Source of the DNA: Pseudomonadota bacterium
GTDB taxonomy: Bacteria; Myxococcota_A; Polyangia; GCA-2747355
Assembly: GCA_016702545.1 (NCBI GenBank)
Contig: JADJDT010000043.1
Span: forward strand, 134,333 to 198,332
Reading direction: 5' to 3'
DNA: 64,000 bases
The notes under the pieces were generated by a model. That model was not told where the DNA came from. It made no database searches and saw only the letters and a list, made by a program, of their open reading frames with translations. Position numbers and translations under genes: made by a program. Shown here in pieces: positions 9,374 to 19,628 of the stretch. Position 1 is the stretch's first letter; every line of letters starts with the position of its first letter.

Positions 9374-10681
9374 ATGGCGTTTCTTTACGGCGATTCGACT
9401 CCCTTCCCTCTCGATGAGAACTTCATCGACACGCTGCGCAACGCGACCGACATCTGTATCGCGTTGCTGCGTGCTGACGAGTCGCTGGACGGGATCCAGC
9501 GCTCGGTCGAGGAGGAGAAGCAAGCGGCCGAGCGCGACCTTCGGGGGGTCGAGCGGCTGGTGGCGGCGGTCAACCAGGTGCTCGAGCCGCAGGTGGCGAC
9601 CAACATCGGCTCGGCCTACGTGCAAGGGGTCTGCGGCCGCCTGCTGCAGACGGCGCAGAGCGTGGTCGACAACGCCGCCAAGGACGTGGTCGCCCGGCGC
9701 GACGCGGCGGTACGCCAGGCCGATTCCAAGATGGCGACCGAGCGCGCCCGCATTCCGCAGGCGCTCGAGCGCTTCCTGCTGGCGCACGAGATCCCCGGCA
9801 CCCAGTGGAGCATCAGCTGGATCACCCGGCGCGGCACGACGCAACAGACGCAGGTGCCGGCGCAGGCCAACGCCTGGGCGCTGGCGCGCACGCCGATTGG
9901 TCTCGAGGCCACCTTCGAGCTCGACGTCAGCCAATCGCCGCTGTGGGCCCGGCCGTTCAAGCTGGGCGACATCAAAGCGGAGGTCGCGATCCAGCTGCCG
10001 CACAAGGGGGGGTGGCTCGATCGCGGTACGAGCCTGCGCGAGGAGCGCCTCGACCGCCTCTTCGTCACCGAGGTCAACCTGACACCGCAGCGGGCGTCGG
10101 TCGTGCTGAGGCGCGGCGTGCGGCCACTCGGGCCCGGCTACGAGCTCACGATCAGTCCCGACGGCAAGACGGCGCCGGAGATCAAGCCCATCGGTGAGGA
10201 GGGCGCAGCCGCCTCGGACGAGAAGCTCGTGCTCGAGGGTCTGGATGCGGCGGCCATCGTCGATGTCTGGCAGATGATCGAGTCGCGGCTGGTGCCGCTG
10301 GCGACGAAGCGGGTCCGCTTGGCGCAGGCGCTGCTCGAAGGGCTGCCGCTGGCCGAGATCAAGTCGCCGGCCAAGGTGGCGCAGACCCTGATTCACGTCA
10401 CCGCGCCGCTCGTGCGCGAGATGGGGCGCCGCAGCCCGGTGCCGGGTGAGCTCGTGCTCAAGCGGCAGGTCGAGGACGGTCGCCGCGAGGAGCTGTTCAT
10501 CTCGATTCGAGAGCTGACCGATAAGTTTGCCACGCTGACGCCCGAGCGGCAGAGCTACTTCGGTGAGTACGGCCTCGTCTTCGACGTGCGCGAGGCGGCG
10601 CCGGCCGACGGAGCCAGGTCCGCGGCGCATGGCGCGGCGGGCGCCGCTGAGGCCACGACGACCGCGACTACGGGGTCGTAG
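9374..10681 (+). CDS. Conserved protein of unknown function
   Basis: A 435-residue soluble protein that begins MAFLYGDSTPFPLDENFID. The ATG at 9374 has a GGTGAG just upstream; the reading frame stays open further upstream, but that part overlaps the divergent cytochrome region and is not protein-like. Proteins with this N-terminus are known to me only as hypothetical proteins in myxobacteria. Residues 20-150 look helical and could form coiled coils (EEEKQAAERDLRGVERL). The middle part looks like a beta domain, and the C-terminal third contains helical segments (IESRLVPLATKRVRLAQALLEG). There is no signal peptide, membrane helix or catalytic motif that I recognise. It lies 14 bp upstream of hisC and may be co-transcribed with it. 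Confidence 0.8.
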   Translation: MAFLYGDSTPFPLDENFIDTLRNATDICIALLRADESLDGIQRSVEEEKQAAERDLRGVERLVAAVNQVLEPQVATNIGSAYVQGVCGRLLQTAQSVVDNAAKDVVARRDAAVRQADSKMATERARIPQALERFLLAHEIPGTQWSISWITRRGTTQQTQVPAQANAWALARTPIGLEATFELDVSQSPLWARPFKLGDIKAEVAIQLPHKGGWLDRGTSLREERLDRLFVTEVNLTPQRASVVLRRGVRPLGPGYELTISPDGKTAPEIKPIGEEGAAASDEKLVLEGLDAAAIVDVWQMIESRLVPLATKRVRLAQALLEGLPLAEIKSPAKVAQTLIHVTAPLVREMGRRSPVPGELVLKRQVEDGRREELFISIRELTDKFATLTPERQSYFGEYGLVFDVREAAPADGARSAAHGAAGAAEATTTATTGS

Positions 10682-10695
10682 GACGGGTCACGCTC

Positions 10696-11784
10696 GTGAG
10701 CGCGCTTCTCCGGCCTCACATCGCCGCGATGCAGCCCTACGTGCCCGGGGAGCAGCCGCCCGCCGGCGCGCGGGTGATCAAGCTCAACACCAACGAAAAC
10801 CCCTACCCACCCAGTCCGCGGGTGGCTGAGGCGATCGCTGCCGAGCTGACCGCCGACGCTGCGACGGGCACGCCGGGCGAGCGGCTGCGCCTGTACAGCG
10901 ATCCAGCCGCCAGCGCCTTGCGTGCGGTGGCCGCCGAGCAGGCGGGCCTGCCGATCGAGTGCGTCTTGCACGGCAACGGCTCCGACGAGCTGTTGGCGAT
11001 GATCGTCCGCGCCTGCGTCGGCGAGGGCGAGACGGTCGCGTATCCCTACCCGACCTACGTGCTCTACGAGACCCTGGCGCGGGCGCAGGGGGCGCAGTTG
11101 GCGGTCTACGACGCGCCCTCTGACTTCGCGCTGCCCTCCGCGCTGTTCACGACCGACGCCAGGCTGATCTTCGTGGCCAGCCCCAATTCGCCCTCGGGCG
11201 TGCGCTACCCCAATGAGCAGCTCGAGCGGCTGGCGCGCGGTCGACCCGCGGCGCTCGTCGTGGTCGACGAGGCCTACGCGACCTTTGCGGACGGCGACGC
11301 GATGGCCCTGGTGGGCGAGCTGCCCAACCTCGTCGTGCTGCGCACGTTGTCCAAGAGCCACAGCCTGGCGGGCATGCGCGTCGGCCTGCTCTATGGGCCC
11401 GCCGAGCTGCTGCGGGGCGTGGCGAAGGTCAAGGACAGCTACAACCTCGATCGCCTGGCGATCGCCGCTGGAGCGGCCAGCCTGCGCGATGTCGCCTGGA
11501 CGGCGAGCAACGTGGCGCGCATCCGCGGGGCGCGCCAGCGCCTGCTGAGCGGGCTCCGGGCGCTGGGGCTGGAGGTCTTACCGAGCGAGGCGAACTTCGT
11601 CTTCGCGCGCTTCGCGAGCGCGGCCGCGGCCGCCGCTGCGTACCGTTTCCTGCGCGATCAGGGCATTCTCGTGCGCTATTTCCCGGCCCGGATGCTCGAC
11701 GACGGGTTGCGGATCACCGTCGGCACGGATGACCAAGTCGAGGCGGTGTTGGCCGCGCTTCAAGCGCGGCCGACCGTGTCCTGA
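10696..11784 (+). CDS. hisC: Histidinol-phosphate aminotransferase
   Basis: PLP-dependent fold-type I aminotransferase of 362 residues that converts imidazole-acetol phosphate and glutamate to histidinol phosphate in histidine biosynthesis. The start is a GTG at 10696 with a GGACGGG upstream. Family features are KLNTNENPYPPSP near the N-terminus, the GNGSDELL cofactor region, SPNSPSG, the VVDEAY aspartate region, the PLP-binding lysine in TLSKSHSLAGMRVG, and the C-terminal arginine in LRITVGT. The length is normal. Other histidine genes are not adjacent, so hisC stands alone here. A tyrosine or phenylalanine aminotransferase of the same family cannot be fully excluded from sequence alone. Confidence 0.9.
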   Translation: MSALLRPHIAAMQPYVPGEQPPAGARVIKLNTNENPYPPSPRVAEAIAAELTADAATGTPGERLRLYSDPAASALRAVAAEQAGLPIECVLHGNGSDELLAMIVRACVGEGETVAYPYPTYVLYETLARAQGAQLAVYDAPSDFALPSALFTTDARLIFVASPNSPSGVRYPNEQLERLARGRPAALVVVDEAYATFADGDAMALVGELPNLVVLRTLSKSHSLAGMRVGLLYGPAELLRGVAKVKDSYNLDRLAIAAGAASLRDVAWTASNVARIRGARQRLLSGLRALGLEVLPSEANFVFARFASAAAAAAAYRFLRDQGILVRYFPARMLDDGLRITVGTDDQVEAVLAALQARPTVS

Positions 11785-11905
11785 CGCGGTCTCGGGCGCG
11801 ACGGGGCTGGCGTTGCCCGCCGCGCTGTGCCAGCCGGACTACCACGCGGGGCAATCGTTCACGAGGTGCCTCCAGCAATGGGCGCGAACCACGTCGAACA
11901 TCGCA

Positions 11906-12018
11906 CGCGAGCGCGACGAAGCGCTCGCGCGGGGCGCAACTCGTTGCGCCCCGGCATTGGGGGTGGGGCCCCGCCAAGACCGCGCTCTCGGCGGGGCGGG
12001 GGGATGGGACATCCCCCC
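11906..12018. repeat. Cluster of four consecutive perfect hairpins
   Basis: Four perfect stem-loops lie end to end between the convergent genes hisC and trmB. They are CGCGAGCGC / GCGCTCGCG (11906-11929), GGGGCGCAAC / GTTGCGCCCC (11931-11952), GCCCCGCC / GGCGGGGC (11968-11997, 14-nt loop) and GGGGGGATG / CATCCCCCC with a GGA loop (11998-12018). The rest of the roughly 240-bp gap shows no gene. The set could act as a bidirectional terminator, a structured RNA or a mobile palindromic element; the sequence does not decide. The last two stems resemble in layout the composite element at 40747. Confidence 0.6.
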
Positions 12019-12026
12019 GAGAACGA

Positions 12027-12659
12027 TTACCAGGCGGGTGCCTCGCGGCGTTCGAAGCTTAGCCGCCAGATCCTCAGCCCGCGGCGCTCGCAGGCCAGCT
12101 CGCGCGAGGTCCGCTCCTCGGCGAGGCGTGGGCGCGTGAACGAGAACTCGCCTGCCGTGTTGCGCAGCAGCGGGTGGGTCTCGAACAGCCCCAGGGCCGC
12201 CAGCGTCGGCTCCCAGACATCGGATTGGTAGAGCAGCAGGCCGCCCGGTCGCAGCAAGCGCGCCAGCGCGTCGGTGGCACTGGCGCCGAGCCAGCGCCGG
12301 TTGTGGTGCCGTCGCTTGAACCAGGGGTCGGGGAAGTTGATCCAGAAGCGGGTCACGCTGTCCGGCGGAAAAAGCTGCGCCAGATCGACCATGAAGTTGC
12401 CTGCCTCGAGCATCACGTTGGTCAGGCCGAGACGTCGCACCACCCGGCGGCCCCGCTCCAGCACCTCGGTGCGGATGTCCAGGCCGATGAATTGGCCCCC
12501 ACGCTGGTGTAGGGCACGCCGCACGACGAAGAGCCCATCGCCGCAGCCGAGCTCGACCTCGACCTCGCGCGAGGCGCGTACCGCCTGCTTCAGCCGGTCA
12601 CGGGGCGCCAGGCAGGGGGCGTTGAGCGGATTGACGTGTTGACGAATGCGGCGCGTCAT
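12027..12659 (-). CDS. trmB: tRNA (guanine-N7-)-methyltransferase
   Basis: SAM-dependent methyltransferase that makes m7G46 in tRNA. From the ATG at 12659 the product is 210 residues and begins MTRRIRQHVNPLN, a typical TrmB N-terminus; a GTG at 12710 would add 17 residues and is less likely. The SAM-binding motif is VEVELGCGDG, followed by FIGLDIR and the signature INFPDPWFKRRHHNRRW. LLRPGGLLLYQSDV is the strand after motif IV. The N-terminal half carries the usual LNAPCLAPRD segment. It is convergent with hisC and separated from it by the hairpin cluster. Confidence 0.93.
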   Translation of the reverse strand: MTRRIRQHVNPLNAPCLAPRDRLKQAVRASREVEVELGCGDGLFVVRRALHQRGGQFIGLDIRTEVLERGRRVVRRLGLTNVMLEAGNFMVDLAQLFPPDSVTRFWINFPDPWFKRRHHNRRWLGASATDALARLLRPGGLLLYQSDVWEPTLAALGLFETHPLLRNTAGEFSFTRPRLAEERTSRELACERRGLRIWRLSFERREAPAW

Positions 12660-12850
12660 CGACCGGCCGAAACCCGCCGGCAGGGCGAGTGGGCGCGCGG
12701 AAGCTCGCACCGGCCGCGGGAGCTGTCAACGGGCGGTGGCTCCGGGCGGCCGCGAGGGGCGGTCCCGCGCGTGGCTGTTCTGCGGTCGACCCGCAGCGAG
12801 AGGCTGAGCAGTGGATGGGATTCGGGAAGGGCGGAGCAGACGGTGCGACA

Positions 12851-13114
12851 GAGGTGTTCAGAAATCGTCGCGAGCAGGCCCGAGCGCAAGGCGCCGCGCT
12901 GCCAGCCTGGCGTCAGCCAGGCGCCGCCCGCCGAGCCGCAGGCGAGGGGTTCACCGAAGCGGAACGTACGGGCTGGTACGTGAGCATCGGAGCGCAGCGG
13001 CACTTCGGCCCACTAAATGCCGAAGAACGAGCCCGTAGGGCGAGAGCGGCGGGCGCGTAGCGCGCGCCGCGGTAACGCAGCGGTCGGGCCGCGCAGCAGA
13101 TTTCTGGACACCTC
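12851..13114. repeat. 264-bp block bounded by 16-bp inverted repeats (MITE-like candidate)
   Basis: The left end GAGGTGTTCAGAAATC (12851-12866) and right end GATTTCTGGACACCTC (13099-13114) are inverted copies with one mismatch. A third, lone copy differing at one base is at 32341. The interior has no credible gene but several small palindromes: ACGTAC / GTACGT around 12964-12981, CTTCGGC / GCCGAAG at about 13003-13027, and TACGGGCT / AGCCCGTA. The wider gap 12660-13115 holds nothing else that I can identify. A non-autonomous transposon remnant is the simplest reading, but no transposase is present. Confidence 0.5.
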
Positions 13115-13115
13115 T

Positions 13116-13601
13116 TCAGGGAAAGACGCCGGCCACGCTCACGACCGCGGCGGCGCGGCCACGCGGATCGGTGACGGCCGCGGGCGCGATCACATAGCGG
13201 CGCGGGCGCTCGTGGTGTGCGCCCAGATTCCAGGTCGCCATGGCAATGTTGAAGGCAGCCGCGCTCGCCGCGATGGCTCCCGTGGCCTTGAGCGCCGAGG
13301 AACCGGTCGCGAACGCGAGCCCTCCCGCGAGCAGTCCGACGCCCCCACTGACGTAGGAGAGCACGGCGATGGTGGGGGCACGCTCGGCCTTGGCGACGAA
13401 GACGCCGTTGGCGATGGCAAAGCCGAGGTTGACGGCGCCGAGGGTGGCGAGACCGGCCATCGCTGGCGCGGATTGGCTCACGTCCCAGGATCCGAGGCCC
13501 GGTGCGATGGCGCCCGCGGGGCGACTGACCAGCAGCACGCCGAGCAGGCTGGCGGTGACGGTAGCGGTGACGATGAGGCGTTGGAGTGTCGAAGCGTCCA
13601 T
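13116..13601 (-). CDS. Small membrane protein of unknown function
   Basis: A 161-residue hydrophobic protein. Residues 8-31 form a signal peptide or first membrane helix (VTATVTASLLGVLLVSRPAG), followed by three further Ala/Gly-rich hydrophobic segments at about 47-70, 77-98 and 105-122. The C-terminal 35 residues are basic then non-polar. No catalytic or binding motif was recognised. The start ATG at 13601 is the first in frame. The stop codon lies 2 bp from the right end of the inverted-repeat block. It is monocistronic and divergent from clpA. Confidence 0.6.
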   Translation of the reverse strand: MDASTLQRLIVTATVTASLLGVLLVSRPAGAIAPGLGSWDVSQSAPAMAGLATLGAVNLGFAIANGVFVAKAERAPTIAVLSYVSGGVGLLAGGLAFATGSSALKATGAIAASAAAFNIAMATWNLGAHHERPRRYVIAPAAVTDPRGRAAAVVSVAGVFP

Positions 13602-14136
13602 GGGGCATCCCCGATCCGAGTCCCTGCCGCCACCGGGATTTGCTCCCGACGGCGGCCCCCGCCACGCTGACCGACCTAGCGCAGTGCGCCATGTCGCGGG
13701 CGTGGATTCGTCGTATGCACACGGTAGGCCAATCTAGCCGACGCCAGTCCGATCTCGTAAGTACAGGTCTTTTGGTATAGACATGGGCCGGCGAGGGCTT
13801 GGCTGCCGCGCTGCGTCATTCGAGGCCGGGCGAAAATGCCACAGTGCGTAACGAAACTGCCACAGTCGGGTCAGTTGGATCCGCGGGCGCGCCAGGTGCC
13901 GGCGCGGGGTGGGTCGGGGCGACCCCTGCTGGAGCGGCGGTCGCTTTGGGGGCGGCGGGCGTGGCGTGCGTGGGACGCGGCGTTGCACCCCACGCTGGAC
14001 GCTGTCTCCGAGGAGCCCGCTTGACACCCGGGCCAGTCGTACCATCTTTGGCGCGCTGCCCGTCGGTCACCCCGACCCCCGTGATCGTCACGGCGCGACG
14101 GGCGCCGTGGCCCGAGCGGCTGGATGGAATGAGGCA
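13602..14136. other. Long intergenic region upstream of clpA
   Basis: 535 bp without a credible gene, although the clpA frame stays open upstream to about 13909. The only clear feature is a 14-bp direct repeat, described separately at 13832-13866. A TTGACA hexamer occurs at 14022 but has no convincing -10 partner. No clpS gene is present upstream of clpA. Confidence 0.5.
13832..13866. promoter_or_regulatory. Direct repeat spaced by two helical turns, operator-like
   Basis: GAAAATGCCACAGT (13832-13845) and GAAACTGCCACAGT (13853-13866) share 13 of 14 bases with start-to-start spacing of 21 bp. That spacing would put two copies of a DNA-binding protein on the same face of the helix. The site lies about 270 bp upstream of clpA and 230 bp from the divergent gene. 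Confidence 0.35.
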
Positions 14137-16433
<2,297 letters not shown>

Positions 16434-16437
<4 letters not shown>

Positions 16438-17615
16438 ACGAGTTCAACCCGATCTATCTCGACCACAACGCGACCACGCCGCTCGACCCGCGCGTCTTGC
16501 AGGCGATGATGCCCTACCTCTTGGCCGACCACGGCAACGCCTCGAGCCTGCATCGCTTTGGTCAGCGGGCGCGGCAGGCGATCGACACGGCCCGTCAACA
16601 GGTGGCGGCCCTGATCGGCGCGCAGCCCGACGAGGTCTTCTTCGTCAGCGGAGGCACCGAGGCCGATAACTGGGCGCTGCGCGAGGGGGTCGCGGCGGCC
16701 GCTGCGCAGCGCGGCACCACCGGCGCGCCCATGCATCTGGTGACGAGCGCGATCGAGCACGCGGCCGTGCTGCAGACGGTCGAGCGCCTTCGGGGACGTG
16801 GGGTGGCGGTGACCTTCGTCGGGGTCGACGGCGCCGGTCGCGTCGACCCCGAGGCGGTCGCCGCCGCGCTCACGCCCGAGACGACGCTGGTCTCGGTGAT
16901 GTTGGCCAACAACGACGTCGGGACGCTGCAGCCGGTGGCGGCGATCGCGGCGCTCGCGCGTCAGGTGGGTGCCTGGGTCCACACCGACGCGGTGCAGGCG
17001 GTGGGCAAGATCGAGTGCGATGTGCGCGCCCTCGGGGTCGACCTGCTGGCGCTCTCCGCGCACAAGCTCGGGGGACCCAAGGGCGTGGGGGCGCTCTTCG
17101 TGCGGCGTGGGCTGCGACTGCCGTCGCTGGTCGAGGGTGGCGGGCAGGAGCGCGGACGGCGCGGTGGCACGGAGAACGTGGCCGGGATCGTGGGCCTGGG
17201 CCAGGCCGCGGAGCTGGCGCGCGCCGAGGGGAGCGAGCGCGCCCGGCGGACGCTCGCGCTGCGCGAACGGTTGGAGCTGGGGCTGCTCGCGCGCATTCCG
17301 CGCCTGACGATCAACGGGCGCGAGGCCGCGCGCCTGCCGACGACGGTGAACCTCGCTTGCGCCGGCGTGGATGGGCTCGATCTACTGCTGAACCTCGATC
17401 TGGCGGGTATCGCCGCCTCGACCGGTGCGGCCTGCTCCTCGGGGCGCGTGGCCCCCTCGCACGTCTTGCGGGCGATGGGCCGGGACGCCGCCACGGCCGC
17501 CGAGGCCCTGCGCCTGTCGCTGGGTGCCACCAACACCGAGGCCGAGATCGACCGCACGATCGAGGTGCTGGCCGAGGCCGTCGAGGGCCTGCGGGCGCAG
17601 GCCCAACCCGCGTAG
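16434..17615 (+). CDS. Cysteine desulfurase (IscS/NifS family)
   Basis: PLP enzyme of 393 residues that removes sulfur from cysteine as an enzyme-bound persulfide for Fe-S clusters and tRNA thiolation. The GTG start overlaps the clpA stop by four bases. Signatures are YLDHNATTPLDP at the N-terminus, GGTEADNWAL, the lysine region LSAHKLGGPKGVGAL (about residue 207), and the catalytic-cysteine loop STGAACSSGRVAPSHVL (about residue 328). No IscU or regulator gene accompanies it. The next gene encodes a tRNA 2-thiouridylase, which needs sulfur from such an enzyme, so tRNA modification is a likely role alongside Fe-S assembly. IscS and NifS cannot be separated by context. Confidence 0.92.
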
Positions 17616-17643
17616 CTCGCGACGGAGCGAAAGGTGACGCGCC

Positions 17644-19602
17644 ATGCGCGTGGTGGTGGCGATGAGCGGCGGGGTGGACTCCAGCGTCGCTGCGGGCCTG
17701 CTGCGCGACGCCGGCCACGAGGTCATCGGCCTGACGCTGCAGCTCTACGACTGCGAAACCGGCACCAGCGAACGGAGCTGCTGTGGGCTCGCCGGGGTGG
17801 CGGCCGCGCGCGCCGCCGCCGGGCGCCTGGGTCTGCCGCACTACGTGATCGACGGGCAGGCGTCCTTCGAGCAGCAGGTGCTGCGCCCGGCCTGGGAAGA
17901 TTATGCCGCCGGGCGCACGCCGAACCCCTGTGTGCGCTGCAACGAGTGGCTCAAGCTCGGGCTGCTCGACGCCCAGGCGCGCCGGATGGGCGCGGCCTTC
18001 GTGGCCACGGGTCACCACGCGCGCGTCGAGCAAGGTGCGTGGCCCGTGCTGCGCCGCGGCCTCGATCGCGACAAGGACCAATCCTACTTCCTCTTCAGTC
18101 TGGCGCCGGAGCAGCTCAGGCGCTTGCTGCTGCCGGTGGGCGAACGCACCAAGGCGGAGGTGCGCGACCTGGCCGCGCAATGGGGCCTGCCCAACGCCGC
18201 GCGGGCCGAGAGCCAGGACGCTTGCATCGCTCAGCGCGGTGAGCTGGCCGAGGCGTTGCGCCGACGCTTTGGCGCGGTCGTGCCGAGTGGCGTGCTGCGC
18301 GGCCCGGAGGGCGAGGTCGTCGGTCGCCACGAGGGCGTGCATCGCTTCACCGTCGGGCAGCGCAAGGGGCTTGGCCTGGGCCTCGGGCAGCGCGCCTATG
18401 TCACGGCGATCGACGCCGAGCAGGCCGAGGTCCGCCTGGGCAGTCTGCAGCAGCTCGCGCGCGCCGGGCTCTCGGCGAGCGGGGTGCGCTGGCTGAGCGA
18501 CGAGGCGCCGGCGGGGGAGCGGGCCGCGGAGGTGCAGATTCGCTATCGGCAGGCCCCGGTGCCCGCGCGGCTGGCGCCCCAGCCCGACGGCACGGTAGTG
18601 GTGCGTTTCGCCCAGCCGCAGCGTGCGGTGGCTCCCGGACAGGCGGTCGTGTTCTACGAGGGCGATCGGGTGCTGGGCGGCGGCTGGATCGCGAGCACGA
18701 CGGGCACGGAGGGCGGGGAGCTCGCCGCGCTGAAGGACGGCGATGCCGTCAGCGGCCGGGGTCAGCGACGAACTTGTCCCGGCCCGGGGGGCCGCGCCAG
18801 GCGGCTCGCGCCCGCGCTGCACGGGCGAGGCGTGCTTGGGCTGACGGTGCTCGATCCGCGGCTTGCGTCGCTGTCCCCGCGAGCGCTGGCGGGACGGCGG
18901 GTCGGCGCGGTGCAGCGCCTGGGCAAGCAGGTCGTGCTGCGGCTCGAGGCCGGGGGGACGCGGCGCGCGGCGGCCGCGCCGCGCTGGCTCGTCGTGCACC
19001 TGCGCATGACGGGCCGCCTGCTGTGGCAGCCCGATCCCCAACCGACCCTCCCCCGGCACACGTGCGCCTGGTGGGGCCTCGAGGGCGGGGCGCTGGTCTT
19101 CGTCGATCCGCGGCGCTTCGGTACCGTGGCCTTGCTCGAGGACCTGGCGCGTGCGCGGCCGCGTGGCCTCGATCCGTTGGCGGCGGAGCACTCCGTCGAG
19201 CGACTGGCGGCGCTGCTGGCCGGTGGGGGTGGGCGCCAGCCGCTCAAGGCGTGGCTGCTGCGCCAGGATCGCCTGGTGGGCCTGGGGAACATCTACGCCT
19301 CCGAGATCCTCTTCGCGGCGCGCCTCGATCCGCGGCGCGAGGCCGGCCGGCTCAAGGGCGCCGAGATCGCGCGCCTCCACGCGGCGATCGGCCAGGTGCT
19401 GGGCGCGGCGATCGCGCATTGCGGGACGACCTTCTCCGACTTCCAGGACGCCCATGGCGTCACGGGGTCGTATCAGCATTATCTGCAGGTCTATCAGCGC
19501 GAGGGCTTGCCCTGCTCGCGCTGCGCCGCGCCCTTGCGACGCCTCGTGCAGCAGCAGCGCAGTACGTTCTATTGTGCGCGTTGCCAGCGCGGGGCACGCT
19601 GA
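17644..19602 (+). CDS. mnmA: MnmA tRNA 2-thiouridylase fused in frame to a formamidopyrimidine-DNA glycosylase-like domain
   Basis: One 652-codon frame carries two enzymes. Residues 1-346 are MnmA (s2U34 of tRNA): the PP-loop AMSGGVDSSVAAGLL, the NPCVRCNEW cysteine (about 96), the DQSYFLF segment, the SQDACIA cysteine (about 194) and the family C-terminus VVFYEGDRVLGGGWIA. From about residue 388 the sequence is Fpg/MutM: LAPALHGRGVLG, LVVHLRMTGRLLW, the H2TH segment LVGLGNIYASEILF and the C-terminal zinc finger CSRC...CARC (about 624-647). The Fpg part lacks the usual N-terminal PELPEVE, which provides the catalytic proline and glutamate. The 25-40 residues at the junction (STTGTEGGELAALKDGD...) match neither family well. 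Either this is a real fusion with a dead or altered glycosylase, or base errors erased the stop of mnmA and the start of fpg. Confidence 0.82.
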   Translation: MRVVVAMSGGVDSSVAAGLLRDAGHEVIGLTLQLYDCETGTSERSCCGLAGVAAARAAAGRLGLPHYVIDGQASFEQQVLRPAWEDYAAGRTPNPCVRCNEWLKLGLLDAQARRMGAAFVATGHHARVEQGAWPVLRRGLDRDKDQSYFLFSLAPEQLRRLLLPVGERTKAEVRDLAAQWGLPNAARAESQDACIAQRGELAEALRRRFGAVVPSGVLRGPEGEVVGRHEGVHRFTVGQRKGLGLGLGQRAYVTAIDAEQAEVRLGSLQQLARAGLSASGVRWLSDEAPAGERAAEVQIRYRQAPVPARLAPQPDGTVVVRFAQPQRAVAPGQAVVFYEGDRVLGGGWIASTTGTEGGELAALKDGDAVSGRGQRRTCPGPGGRARRLAPALHGRGVLGLTVLDPRLASLSPRALAGRRVGAVQRLGKQVVLRLEAGGTRRAAAAPRWLVVHLRMTGRLLWQPDPQPTLPRHTCAWWGLEGGALVFVDPRRFGTVALLEDLARARPRGLDPLAAEHSVERLAALLAGGGGRQPLKAWLLRQDRLVGLGNIYASEILFAARLDPRREAGRLKGAEIARLHAAIGQVLGAAIAHCGTTFSDFQDAHGVTGSYQHYLQVYQREGLPCSRCAAPLRRLVQQQRSTFYCARCQRGAR

Positions 19603-19628
19603 CCCCTCTACGACGGGAAGGTGCAGTG

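Noticed and set aside
12960..13040. Group II intron or riboswitch core inside the 264-bp inverted-repeat block
   Set aside because: Small palindromes are present, but no domain V-like structure or known aptamer core could be recognised.
17311..19479. A 722-codon minus-strand frame over the desulfurase and mnmA genes
   Set aside because: Low-complexity Arg/Ala/Leu composition and complete overlap with clear enzymes.
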